The notes under the pieces: generated by a model
What the model was told of the DNA's origin: nothing
Seen by the model: the letters and a program-made list of their open reading frames with translations, nothing else
Databases searched by the model: none
Made by a program: the position numbers and the translations under genes
Shown: positions 1 through 7,411 of the stretch, one piece after another
Layout: every line of letters begins with the position of its first letter
Position numbering within the stretch: the stretch's first letter is position 1
Origin: Mucilaginibacter robiniae
GTDB lineage: Bacteria; Bacteroidota; Bacteroidia; Sphingobacteriales; Sphingobacteriaceae
Direction: 5' to 3'
DNA: 64,000 bases
Assembly (NCBI RefSeq): GCF_012849215.1
Contig: NZ_CP051682.1
Location: forward strand, 3,968,001-4,032,000

Positions 1-299
1 CCTTTTACCGTGCGGGCACTAAATACAGCACCTATAATTTCTTCTTTTACGTTAACATCAGCAATGTCCTTCCACACAAAATCGATAAATTTGATGGAAA
101 GACCTAAGTTAGCCGGTGTGAAAAATAATATACGGCGGTTGGTCACTACTACACAATCGGGCAGTAGGTTTACCAATGGTTTTTTTTGGGTGGCTATATA
201 TAAAGTTTCTTCACCGGGAGGTAGCAGTTCAACTAAACGTGAGTAAACCTTTTCTACAGCTTTTTGATCCTGCTGGTCACTCAGAAATTTATCCATCAT
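1..299 (-). CDS. Bacterial PH-domain protein, partial (3' end beyond window)
   Basis: The minus strand reads open from an ATG-ATG pair (294-299) to the window edge, giving about 99 residues that begin MMDKFLSDQQ. The stretch with LLPDCVVVTNRRILFF and FIDFVWKDIADV resembles the small bacterial PH domain found in cytoplasmic or membrane-associated proteins of unknown role. The C-terminal part lies outside the window. The frame is open further upstream to the stop of the preceding gene at 363-365, but no better ATG exists there. It lies about 60 bp downstream of the LuxE-like gene in the same direction and may be co-transcribed with it. The fold assignment is by pattern only and the function is unknown. 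Confidence 0.6.
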   Translation of the reverse strand, partial: MMDKFLSDQQDQKAVEKVYSRLVELLPPGEETLYIATQKKPLVNLLPDCVVVTNRRILFFTPANLGLSIKFIDFVWKDIADVNVKEEIIGAVFSARTVK

Positions 300-362
300 G
301 ATATTGAAATATAATTCAGGCTCAAAAATAGCAATATTTGGATATTTTATACAACGTACCAA

Positions 363-1349
363 CTAAGCTACCAGTAAGTTACATCCGCGAATGTCTGAGT
401 TATCAAACCTGCCCAGTATTTCAAAAGAGCCATCCGCATATATCCTTCCCAAATCTTGCGTAGCCAGGAAAGAGCAGGAATTGATATTAGCCAGATCAAT
501 GATATTCACGCCTCCGGTTTTACCTTCACCAACAGGTGTTATTGGGTCGTTGGTATCGCGGGTAAGTACACGCATCCAGGGTGGGCAATTGAAGATACCA
601 TCACCTTTGGAATAAGCTTGGGAAAGCAACTCAGTCATGCCATATTCAGAATGTATAGCCGGTACACCAAAGCCACTGCAAAGTATATCATGTAGTTCCT
701 CGCGTATCATTTCCTTACGACGGCCTTTCATGCCGCCGGTTTCCATCACAATTAGTTCCGGAAAGTTCAATGGATGTTGTTCTACAAAATCAAGCAGGGC
801 AAAGGTAACACCAATAAGCAAGGTAGGCTGACCAGCCTGCTGCTGTTTTTGCAGATGCTGGTATAAATCATTGTAGTTATACAGGTAAAAGCCGCTGTCA
901 GGATGTTGAGATTGGCGGATCAAATCATCAGCCATGTACACCAGCGACGAGCCTTGGCGCTCCAGATAAGCTGGCAGTAAAGCCAGAATGCAATATTGCG
1001 TAACACCGCCATAAAATAACTGAAAAGCCTTGCGGAAGCTTTCGGTGTACCAGCTTACCTCAGTAACTAAATGCTGGCTGGTAATCATGCCGGTAGTCCC
1101 TGAGCTGCTAAATATAACCTCAGGCTTAGCCGTACTGCTTACCACTTCGTGCTGTTTGAAAAACTCAATGGGCAGAAAAGGAATATCTGCTACTTGGCTA
1201 ACCGCATCCGGGTCAATCCGCAAACCACCGATAAACTCGCGGTAAATAGTACAATTTTGTGCCTGATACCGGAATACCTGCAAGGCAGCTTCTGTAAACT
1301 GTTGCTCGGTTTGAATAGAAAATATTTGCTGCGGTTGCGGCTTTTGCAT
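363..1349 (-). CDS. LuxE-like acyl-protein synthetase / acyltransferase
   Basis: This 328-residue protein resembles LuxE-type acyl-protein synthetases, which are relatives of the ANL adenylate-forming enzymes such as PaaK. Visible signs are the Ser/Gly/Thr-rich nucleotide loop SSSGTTG at residues 81-87 and an adenylation-type motif HSEYGMTELLSQ in the C-terminal half. Such proteins activate a fatty acid and hold it as an acyl-enzyme. The real substrate here is not evident, and no luxC or luxD homologue is nearby. The length is close to that of LuxE (about 370 residues). The start is the only good ATG and sits 4 nt after a TATATTTG box, so the transcript may be leaderless. The downstream PH-domain gene is in the same direction. 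Confidence 0.7.
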   Translation of the reverse strand: MQKPQPQQIFSIQTEQQFTEAALQVFRYQAQNCTIYREFIGGLRIDPDAVSQVADIPFLPIEFFKQHEVVSSTAKPEVIFSSSGTTGMITSQHLVTEVSWYTESFRKAFQLFYGGVTQYCILALLPAYLERQGSSLVYMADDLIRQSQHPDSGFYLYNYNDLYQHLQKQQQAGQPTLLIGVTFALLDFVEQHPLNFPELIVMETGGMKGRRKEMIREELHDILCSGFGVPAIHSEYGMTELLSQAYSKGDGIFNCPPWMRVLTRDTNDPITPVGEGKTGGVNIIDLANINSCSFLATQDLGRIYADGSFEILGRFDNSDIRGCNLLVA

Positions 1350-1353
1350 AAGG

Positions 1354-1361
1354 CAAATATA
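1354..1361 (-). promoter_or_regulatory. Bacteroidota -7 box for the LuxE-like gene
   Basis: On the minus strand the sequence is TATATTTG followed by CCTT and the ATG of the LuxE-like gene. It matches the Bacteroidota -7 consensus TAnnTTTG exactly. A start point 4-6 nt after the box would fall on or next to the ATG. No convincing -33 TTTG/TTG element was seen at the usual spacing. Confidence 0.5.
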
Positions 1362-1418
1362 GCATGGTTAATGTTGAGGTAGTAATAATGAGCTAAAAGC
1401 TTACGCTATGATTAACTT

Positions 1419-1464
1419 AAGTGTTACATGTTACAGTGTGTAACACTTGTAACACCCTGTAACA
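1419..1464. repeat. Cluster of TGTTAC/GTAACA half-sites
   Basis: Five half-sites lie within 46 bases: TGTTAC at 1422 and 1429, then GTAACA at 1440, 1449 and 1459. AAGTGTTACA (1419-1428) and TGTAACACTT (1439-1448) form a perfect 10-bp inverted repeat. The three GTAACA copies are spaced 9 and 10 bp, close to one helical turn, as expected for a cooperative regulator-binding array. The cluster lies about 60 bp upstream of the -7 box of the LuxE-like gene. No regulator is assigned. Confidence 0.45.
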
Positions 1465-1712
1465 CTGACAAACTATTGGCAGTGGTGGCCCTGTTTTGTC
1501 AGTATTGCTTTTGACTTTTTTGTAGTTTGAAAATTTAAATTTTGATTAAATTAAATTCTACAAAAAGCTTGGGTTGATAAGTTTATCGTCTAAATTTATG
1601 CTCAGCCTGAACTTAACATGAATACTTACTTGATTGAACTGATTGAACTTTGTAGAGTGATGTGTTTCAAGCTACAGGTGCATCTCACATGGAAATCATT
1701 AAATGAATTTAC

Positions 1713-2048
1713 TTAACCTTTGAACACCTGCTTCACTAGCAAGCCCGACAACGCCGCCATGCCACCCACCAAACCACCAAGTAGTGCGGTGATGAACAGG
1801 AGCAGCGACCAATGTGGTAAATGAAATAAGGTAGCCACACGTGCAGCCAGCATATTATGGTTAGGAATGCTGTTAAATAAAGCCAATACTACCCAAGCTA
1901 TAAAAACGGCTCCAAAGCCCGACCAAAAGGCTTGTGCAGGCCGGGTTCCAGCAAATAAAGCAGCTGCAAAAGCTATGATGGCTACTACCCACCAAGGCAA
2001 CAACAAACTAGCAGCAAGGGTAAGAATGAATATAGCGAGAAACAGCAT
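1713..2048 (-). CDS. Small integral membrane protein of unknown function
   Basis: This is a 111-residue, very hydrophobic protein. It has a long N-terminal hydrophobic stretch at about residues 2-33 (possibly two helices), one at about 38-58 and a Gly/Ala-rich one at about 78-105, ending in a short basic tail (KQVFKG). No soluble domain or catalytic motif is visible. Its ATG lies 5 bp after the stop of the penicillin-acylase-family gene, so the two very probably form an operon. The family is not recognised. Confidence 0.7.
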   Translation of the reverse strand: MLFLAIFILTLAASLLLPWWVVAIIAFAAALFAGTRPAQAFWSGFGAVFIAWVVLALFNSIPNHNMLAARVATLFHLPHWSLLLFITALLGGLVGGMAALSGLLVKQVFKG

Positions 2049-2053
2049 ATTGA

Positions 2054-4486
2054 TTATTTCTTGTTTAACGTTAGTGTGAATTTAATTCTGCCTGAGGTTT
2101 CACTGGCTGATTGCAAGAATAATAATTCATCCAAACGGCCATCTTTCCAGGTTTGCAGCATATCAGTATAGTAAAAGCTACCTGGATTACCAGACTCGCC
2201 ACCTGGAAAAATGCCATAACCCTTTACCTGTGGGCCTAACTGCACTACCATACGCCATGATGGGCCATGTCCGTCGGTTAAGGCATTAATGGCAGTACCA
2301 GTTCCGCCAGCCGCAAATGTGTCCGAACCAAAACCATCCAGATTAGCCATATGGTTAATCTCTGTTGGGTGTATCTTACCCCATTGCCAATCAGGCCCCG
2401 GTTTGCCATATTGATGTACCAGTTCATCTACAGTTTTGTTGAAGGCATAGCTCACTATATCAGCACAGGTTTCACGGTTGCTGGTTTTGATATTATCAAA
2501 CCATTTGGAAGTAGGCTCTTTTACCAAAAGCTTCAGGGTACGATCGCGCGAGGGCAGTTCCAGAGAGCCATCATCACCAAACTCGTCCTGCCAGGTCATC
2601 ACATTTACATTGTTCCACCAGTTACTGAAAACAACAGCAGCTGTTGAGCCTGCATCATAACGTTTGTTCCAGTGTTGTAGCAGTTCATAAGCCTGTTTTT
2701 GGTTATTATCCAGTTTGCTAAGGTCTATGTATTTCAACAGCACCGGCAAAGCATCCTGTGCTGCAATGCTATAATTATCAGTTTGTAGCAGGCGCATACT
2801 ATCTGCCGTAATTTGGGGCATAGCTGCTAAACGATCGTTAATACGTTTACCACGTTGGTAGGGGCCAAATGTCCAGTTCAGGTAATAGGGGTAGGTAGCA
2901 TCTGTCGAGCTTTGGTTAGCCGAACTAACAAAGCCACGTGGCGGATTTTTCACCGTTGGGTTTTGGTTGGCTGGTATCCACCCATGCCAATCATTGCCAG
3001 CATCAGTACCATCCAGTATAAACTTGCCTTGGTCCCGAAATTTCAACGGAAACTTGCCATTAGGAGTAATGGCAATATCATGTGCATCAGCAAAAATAAA
3101 GTTCTGTGCCGGAGCCGAATAATAAGTAAGCGCCCGACGGTAATCATTATAGTTCTGGCTTCTGTTTAATAAATAAAAAGCTTTAAACTCGTTGGATTCC
3201 TCGTGTGCAACCCAGCGCAGTGCCGTACCTACAGGTACATTGGCATAGCCTTTTTTGCCTTTTTGCGCCGCATCTTCATACACTACAGGGCCGTAATGAG
3301 TATAAATCACGGTTTCTGTTATGGGTTGCTGTCCGCGTACTTGAATGATTTCAGTGCGGCGCGAGGTTTTGTTCCATTGGTTATTATACCAATACTCTTG
3401 CCGACTGGCATCTTTAAACTTGATCTGGTACCAATCCAGCACATCGGCATCTACGTTGGTTACACCCCAGCTTATTTTATTGTTGTAACCAATAATAACA
3501 TGCGGCGCACCGGGCAGTGAGACCCCGTACACGTTTACGCCGGGAGCAGATAATTGTATCTGGTACCAAATGGAAGGGAAAGTTAAATCCAGGTGCGGGT
3601 CGTTAGCCAGAATGGGGTAGCCACTGGCGGTTTTACTGCCCGCTACTGCCCAGTTATTACTGCCAATGCCTTCCACTTTAGAGGCCGGCTTATGGTTACC
3701 AGACATTTGCGCCGTAAAGCTTTTGGATGGCTGGGGTATAGGCAAAGGCTTAAAGTTCCATTTTGTACCTGCCTGTATGATGGGCTCTTCTTTAAAGTTA
3801 TGGTCGGGAAACAAATCTTGGGTAACTGCTGCTCCAAACTTATTCAGCACGCTGGTTAGCTGCATTTCGTCAGAGCCGCCCGCCAGTACTTCCGACATTT
3901 GTTTGAGCAGGAAAGCACAGTTGATCGGCTTCCATTCTTCAGGTGCATAGTTCAACAGTTTAAACTCGATAGGATAGTCGGCCGGTTTTAACTGATGTAT
4001 GTAGGCGTTAATGCCTTCGGTATATGCCTTAACAGCCAGGTTAGTTTGCGGGTCTTTCATCATGCCGCGTAAAGTGTTTTCGGCTCCATACACCATACCC
4101 ATACGGCGGTGATAACGGTCAACATTCAAGGCTTTAGGTCCAATAACCTCAGCCAAACGGCCCGACGCATTACGCGTTTGTATATCCATCTGCCAAAGGC
4201 GATCGGTTGCGGTTACATAGCCTTGGGCATAATATAAATCATGTTCGTTTTTAGCAAAAATGTGTGGAATGTGATGTTCATCATACCGGATAGTTACCTC
4301 ATCGTGCAACCCATTCAACTTTAAGTTTACCTGGTTGGGTGTGGATGCACTTTCTGCATTCTGCCAGAAACCAGTAGCCGGATTCAAAAATTTGCCCAAG
4401 GGTGGCAGCGGACTGAATGAAGTTTGCAATGCCCAAATAAGTAACAAGGTGATTGCAACAGTAAATAGAGCTTTAATGATTTTCAT
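2054..4486 (-). CDS. Penicillin acylase family protein (Ntn hydrolase)
   Basis: The protein is an exported N-terminal-nucleophile amidase of the penicillin/cephalosporin/AHL acylase family, which cleaves amide bonds of acylated small molecules. The substrate cannot be told from sequence. From the chosen start (MKIIKALFTV) it has 810 residues, with a signal or anchor segment at residues 1-20. An upstream extension in the same frame reaches 4678 but has no signal-like character, so the ATG at 4484-4486 is preferred. The segment GIGSNNWAV places the autocatalytic cleavage and the nucleophilic Ser at residue 276, between alpha chain and beta chain, as in the family. It should act in the periplasm. 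The small membrane protein follows 5 bp downstream. Confidence 0.88.
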   Translation of the reverse strand: MKIIKALFTVAITLLLIWALQTSFSPLPPLGKFLNPATGFWQNAESASTPNQVNLKLNGLHDEVTIRYDEHHIPHIFAKNEHDLYYAQGYVTATDRLWQMDIQTRNASGRLAEVIGPKALNVDRYHRRMGMVYGAENTLRGMMKDPQTNLAVKAYTEGINAYIHQLKPADYPIEFKLLNYAPEEWKPINCAFLLKQMSEVLAGGSDEMQLTSVLNKFGAAVTQDLFPDHNFKEEPIIQAGTKWNFKPLPIPQPSKSFTAQMSGNHKPASKVEGIGSNNWAVAGSKTASGYPILANDPHLDLTFPSIWYQIQLSAPGVNVYGVSLPGAPHVIIGYNNKISWGVTNVDADVLDWYQIKFKDASRQEYWYNNQWNKTSRRTEIIQVRGQQPITETVIYTHYGPVVYEDAAQKGKKGYANVPVGTALRWVAHEESNEFKAFYLLNRSQNYNDYRRALTYYSAPAQNFIFADAHDIAITPNGKFPLKFRDQGKFILDGTDAGNDWHGWIPANQNPTVKNPPRGFVSSANQSSTDATYPYYLNWTFGPYQRGKRINDRLAAMPQITADSMRLLQTDNYSIAAQDALPVLLKYIDLSKLDNNQKQAYELLQHWNKRYDAGSTAAVVFSNWWNNVNVMTWQDEFGDDGSLELPSRDRTLKLLVKEPTSKWFDNIKTSNRETCADIVSYAFNKTVDELVHQYGKPGPDWQWGKIHPTEINHMANLDGFGSDTFAAGGTGTAINALTDGHGPSWRMVVQLGPQVKGYGIFPGGESGNPGSFYYTDMLQTWKDGRLDELLFLQSASETSGRIKFTLTLNKK

Positions 4487-5481
4487 GAATGGAGTAGCAG
4501 TGGCCGAAGGCAAGTTATATAAAGCTTGATGCATAGGCAAATCGGATAAAACGATTGGTAGTATAATGGTTATTATGAAGATAGGTTTGTGTTTAACAAT
4601 GATTTTGATGCAATATTTGTTATTGATGCACTTATGCTTATTCGGTGCTTTTATGTTGTATTTGCGCTCTGTTAGCACAGGTAAAGTGCTTTATTATTGC
4701 TAATGGATGTACTTTTTCTTTTATACAAAAAAAAAGGTACCAAAAAGAAAACTTGCGGCTACGTTCTGTTGCTTTGTAAGGCAGTGCTGTGGCTAATGTT
4801 GTGCTACCCGCAACATTCCTGATGCCGCGAAAAGAAGATTGTTTTCGGTTCTGTGGTATAACTATACGAAAGAAACAACAAAGAACGTTATGCTGAATTT
4901 GCTTCAGTACCCCACATTCTAGTAAATTGACTAAGTCGATAGTCCATTTACCAATTAGTTGTTCACCTTGCTGATGGTTACCGAAATCAATTCGGCAAAT
5001 TTCGTATGGTTAAGTTTGTTTTACATCTTTCGTATAGTTTTATACTTTTAATGCTTACTGTTTCTATTCGCTACTGCCACTACTATTCATAATGTCTTGA
5101 CTCCTGATTTTATATTCTTGACTATCCAATAACCGTCTTCTTCCAGCTTCGGGTGAAAGGTAGGCAGCACAGGTGGGATTGTGCGGCAGGAAGAGGCCTT
5201 TTAGACTTTGCAGAAGCTGGGTAAGTGGGTAGCGTAAGCAGGGCAAAGGCTAAGCAGCCTGTGGTGCTGCCTGCCTTTGCAGCGCGGGCCACGTGTGGCA
5301 AAGAAGCTTAGGAAGAGACTTGATCTTTGGTTCTTTGTATCAAGACAAAGGACATAATAAAGCTGCAAGGAGCAGGCTAACTTTCACATCATGCAGGAAC
5401 TTACCAAAGTAACAGAGAGCATAAATCTTTTTAAAAACATAAGCCAAAAAATCTAATATTGCATCCTAGCGTTATACCAAC
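4487..5481. other. Gene-poor stretch of about 1 kb with inverted repeats
   Basis: No credible coding region is seen here. The 60-codon minus-strand frame at 5064-5246 has no family resemblance. The stretch holds a near-palindrome GTAC..GTAC at 4709-4740, an 18-bp inverted repeat (4856-4873 and 5026-5045), a locally G+C-rich part at about 5160-5310 and a small hairpin CTTTG/CAAAG at 5333-5350. It separates the minus-strand acylase operon from the plus-strand alpha-glucan genes, so it should carry divergent promoters, but none is obvious. Confidence 0.5.
4856..5045. repeat. Inverted-repeat-bounded element of 190 bp (MITE-like candidate)
   Basis: The left arm 4856-4873 (GTATAACTATACGAAAGA) is the reverse complement of the right arm 5026-5045, except for two extra T bases in the right arm. 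The enclosed 152 bases hold no coding frame. The layout resembles a small non-autonomous element with terminal repeats, but no target-site duplication is visible and a copy number cannot be judged from one window. Confidence 0.3.
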
Positions 5482-7200
5482 ATGCCAACATCTGCAAATC
5501 ACAAACTCATCATCTATCAACTTCTGCCCCGGTTATTTAGTAATACCAAAACCACTAACAAGTTCTACGGATCAATAGCCGAAAACGGCTGCGGTAAGTT
5601 TAACGATATTACCGGAACTGCACTGGCAGGGATTAAAGAATTAGGGTGCACGCACGTTTGGTACACCGGCATTATTGAACATGCAACCATGACAGACTAC
5701 TCGGCTCATGGTATTCGGCCTGATGATCCGGATGTGGTGAAAGGCCGAGCAGGGTCGCCTTATGCGGTAAAAGATTACTATGATGTAGATCCGGATTTGG
5801 CTGTAGATGTACCCAGCCGTATGGTTGAGTTTGAAGCTTTGATTGAGCGTACCCACGCACAGGGCTTGAAGGTGATAATAGATTTTATACCCAACCATAT
5901 AGCCCGTACCTACCAGTCGGATGCGAAACCAAGTAGTGCGCGTGATATAGGGGAGGATGATGATACCAACCAGGCATTCAGCCCTAAAAACGATTTTTAT
6001 TACTTGCCTGGTCAGCCTTTCGTGGTACCGCAAGGTTATAACCCAGGCGGTGATGAGCTGGATAGCCCGTTAAAAGATGGCCGGTTTGATGAAAACCCGG
6101 CAAAAGCTACCGGCGATGATGCTTTTACGGCTAATCCTTCTATCAACAACTGGTTTGAAACTGTTAAACTAAACTATGGGGTTGATTACCTGAACGGGCA
6201 TCAAACACATTTCAGTTCACCACCGCCTTTGTGGTATAAATTGCTGGATATTCTCCGCTTCTGGGCTGCCAAAGGAATAGATGCTTTTAGGTGTGATATG
6301 ATTGAGATGGTGCCGGTTGAATTTTGGGCATGGCTGATTCCGCAAATGAAGCAGCAGTTTCCGAGTTTGCTGTTTATTGGCGAGGCCTATCAAAAAGGGC
6401 AATACGCTAACTACTTATTTAGCGGGCAATTTGATTATCTGTACGATAAGGTAGGCTTGTATGATGCAATTAAACGTCTTATCCGTAATGAAGACCATGC
6501 CACTACCTGGGATATTAACGCGGTATGGAACTATGATTGCCGCGGTTTTGACGAACGCATGTTACGCTTTATGGAAAACCATGATGAGCAACGCATTGCC
6601 TCGCACGATTTTGCTGGTAATGCCTGGTTAGCCATACCGGGCATGATAGTAACAACTACACTGGCTACCGGACCAGTTATGGTTTACTTTGGACAGGAAG
6701 TTGGCGAACCCGCTTCAGGAGCCCAGGGCTTTAGTGGGGCAGATGGGCGCACTACTATTTTTGATTATTGGGGCGTACCCGAACATCAAAAGTGGGTTAA
6801 CGGCGGGCAATTTGATGGTGGTGGTTTATCATCAGAACAAAAGCAGCTACGAAATTTCTACTGCAAGCTGTTAAACATTACGGCACAGCACGAGGCTATT
6901 AATCAAGGCGAGTTTTATGAATTGATGCTGGCCAACCAGCACAGCGAAGGTTTTAACGAACGGGTGTACCTATACATGCGATATACTCCTGAGCAGCGCA
7001 TTTTGGTAGTGGTTAATTTTAACCGTTTTGAGCACCATATTCATGTTCAGTTACCAGCAGATTTGCTAACTAAATTCAACTTGAGCGGCCAGGTTGTAGG
7101 CACTGATTTACTGAGCGGTACAGAACATAATATTGCCGATATAGCTCAGGGAATACCGCTTGCGTTGCCGCCAGTTAGCGGTGTTTTGTTGAAATTTTGA
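5482..7200 (+). CDS. GH13 alpha-amylase family glycoside hydrolase
   Basis: The protein has 572 residues, no signal peptide and a GH13 (beta/alpha)8 barrel. All four conserved regions are visible: DFIPNH at 134-139, AFRCDM with nucleophile Asp272, FIGEAY with general acid/base Glu301, and FMENHDEQR with Asp368. A beta-sandwich C-terminal domain follows from about residue 480. It should act on alpha-1,4-glucans or maltodextrins in the cytoplasm, either as an amylase or as a maltosyl- or glucanotransferase-type enzyme; the exact specificity is not decided. It is the first of three consecutive plus-strand alpha-glucan genes (with GH31 and GlgB), separated by 200-240 bp, so each may have its own promoter. 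Confidence 0.88.
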   Translation: MPTSANHKLIIYQLLPRLFSNTKTTNKFYGSIAENGCGKFNDITGTALAGIKELGCTHVWYTGIIEHATMTDYSAHGIRPDDPDVVKGRAGSPYAVKDYYDVDPDLAVDVPSRMVEFEALIERTHAQGLKVIIDFIPNHIARTYQSDAKPSSARDIGEDDDTNQAFSPKNDFYYLPGQPFVVPQGYNPGGDELDSPLKDGRFDENPAKATGDDAFTANPSINNWFETVKLNYGVDYLNGHQTHFSSPPPLWYKLLDILRFWAAKGIDAFRCDMIEMVPVEFWAWLIPQMKQQFPSLLFIGEAYQKGQYANYLFSGQFDYLYDKVGLYDAIKRLIRNEDHATTWDINAVWNYDCRGFDERMLRFMENHDEQRIASHDFAGNAWLAIPGMIVTTTLATGPVMVYFGQEVGEPASGAQGFSGADGRTTIFDYWGVPEHQKWVNGGQFDGGGLSSEQKQLRNFYCKLLNITAQHEAINQGEFYELMLANQHSEGFNERVYLYMRYTPEQRILVVVNFNRFEHHIHVQLPADLLTKFNLSGQVVGTDLLSGTEHNIADIAQGIPLALPPVSGVLLKF

Positions 7201-7411
7201 GAAATGTTGAGCATTTATATCCATAAAAAAACTGAATTTTAGTTAGTTTAATAGTTAATTTCTTTATACTTTTCGGCAAATGTTTGGGCCTAAGCTATTC
7301 ACTTGAAAGTTAGCTTGGTAATGGCTCAATCATTAGTAATTAAATTTAGTTATAGTACAACATTATACGCATCTATCGCGTATTCGGCTACATACCCACT
7401 AATTAATCTAA

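Larger units (their letters stand above)
1350..1712. other. Intergenic stretch with GTAACA repeat cluster
   Basis: No gene was found in these 363 bases. It holds a cluster of TGTTAC/GTAACA repeats at 1419-1464 (listed separately), a perfect AT palindrome AAAATTTAAATTTT at 1530-1543 and a short duplicated GATTGAACT near 1635. It separates the LuxE-like gene from the small membrane protein gene, both on minus. Confidence 0.6.

Noticed and set aside
2054..4678. Longer start (4678) for the penicillin-acylase-family gene
   Set aside because: The extra 64 residues are Lys/Ile-rich and would precede a normal signal sequence; the ATG at 4486 fits better.
5064..5246. 60-codon minus-strand reading frame in the 4.5-5.5 kb gap
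   Set aside because: No family resemblance, unusual composition and location in repeat-like DNA; treated as non-coding.
5641..6033. 130-codon frame antisense to the GH13 gene
   Set aside because: Shadow of a clear GH13 coding region, without start-site or domain support.
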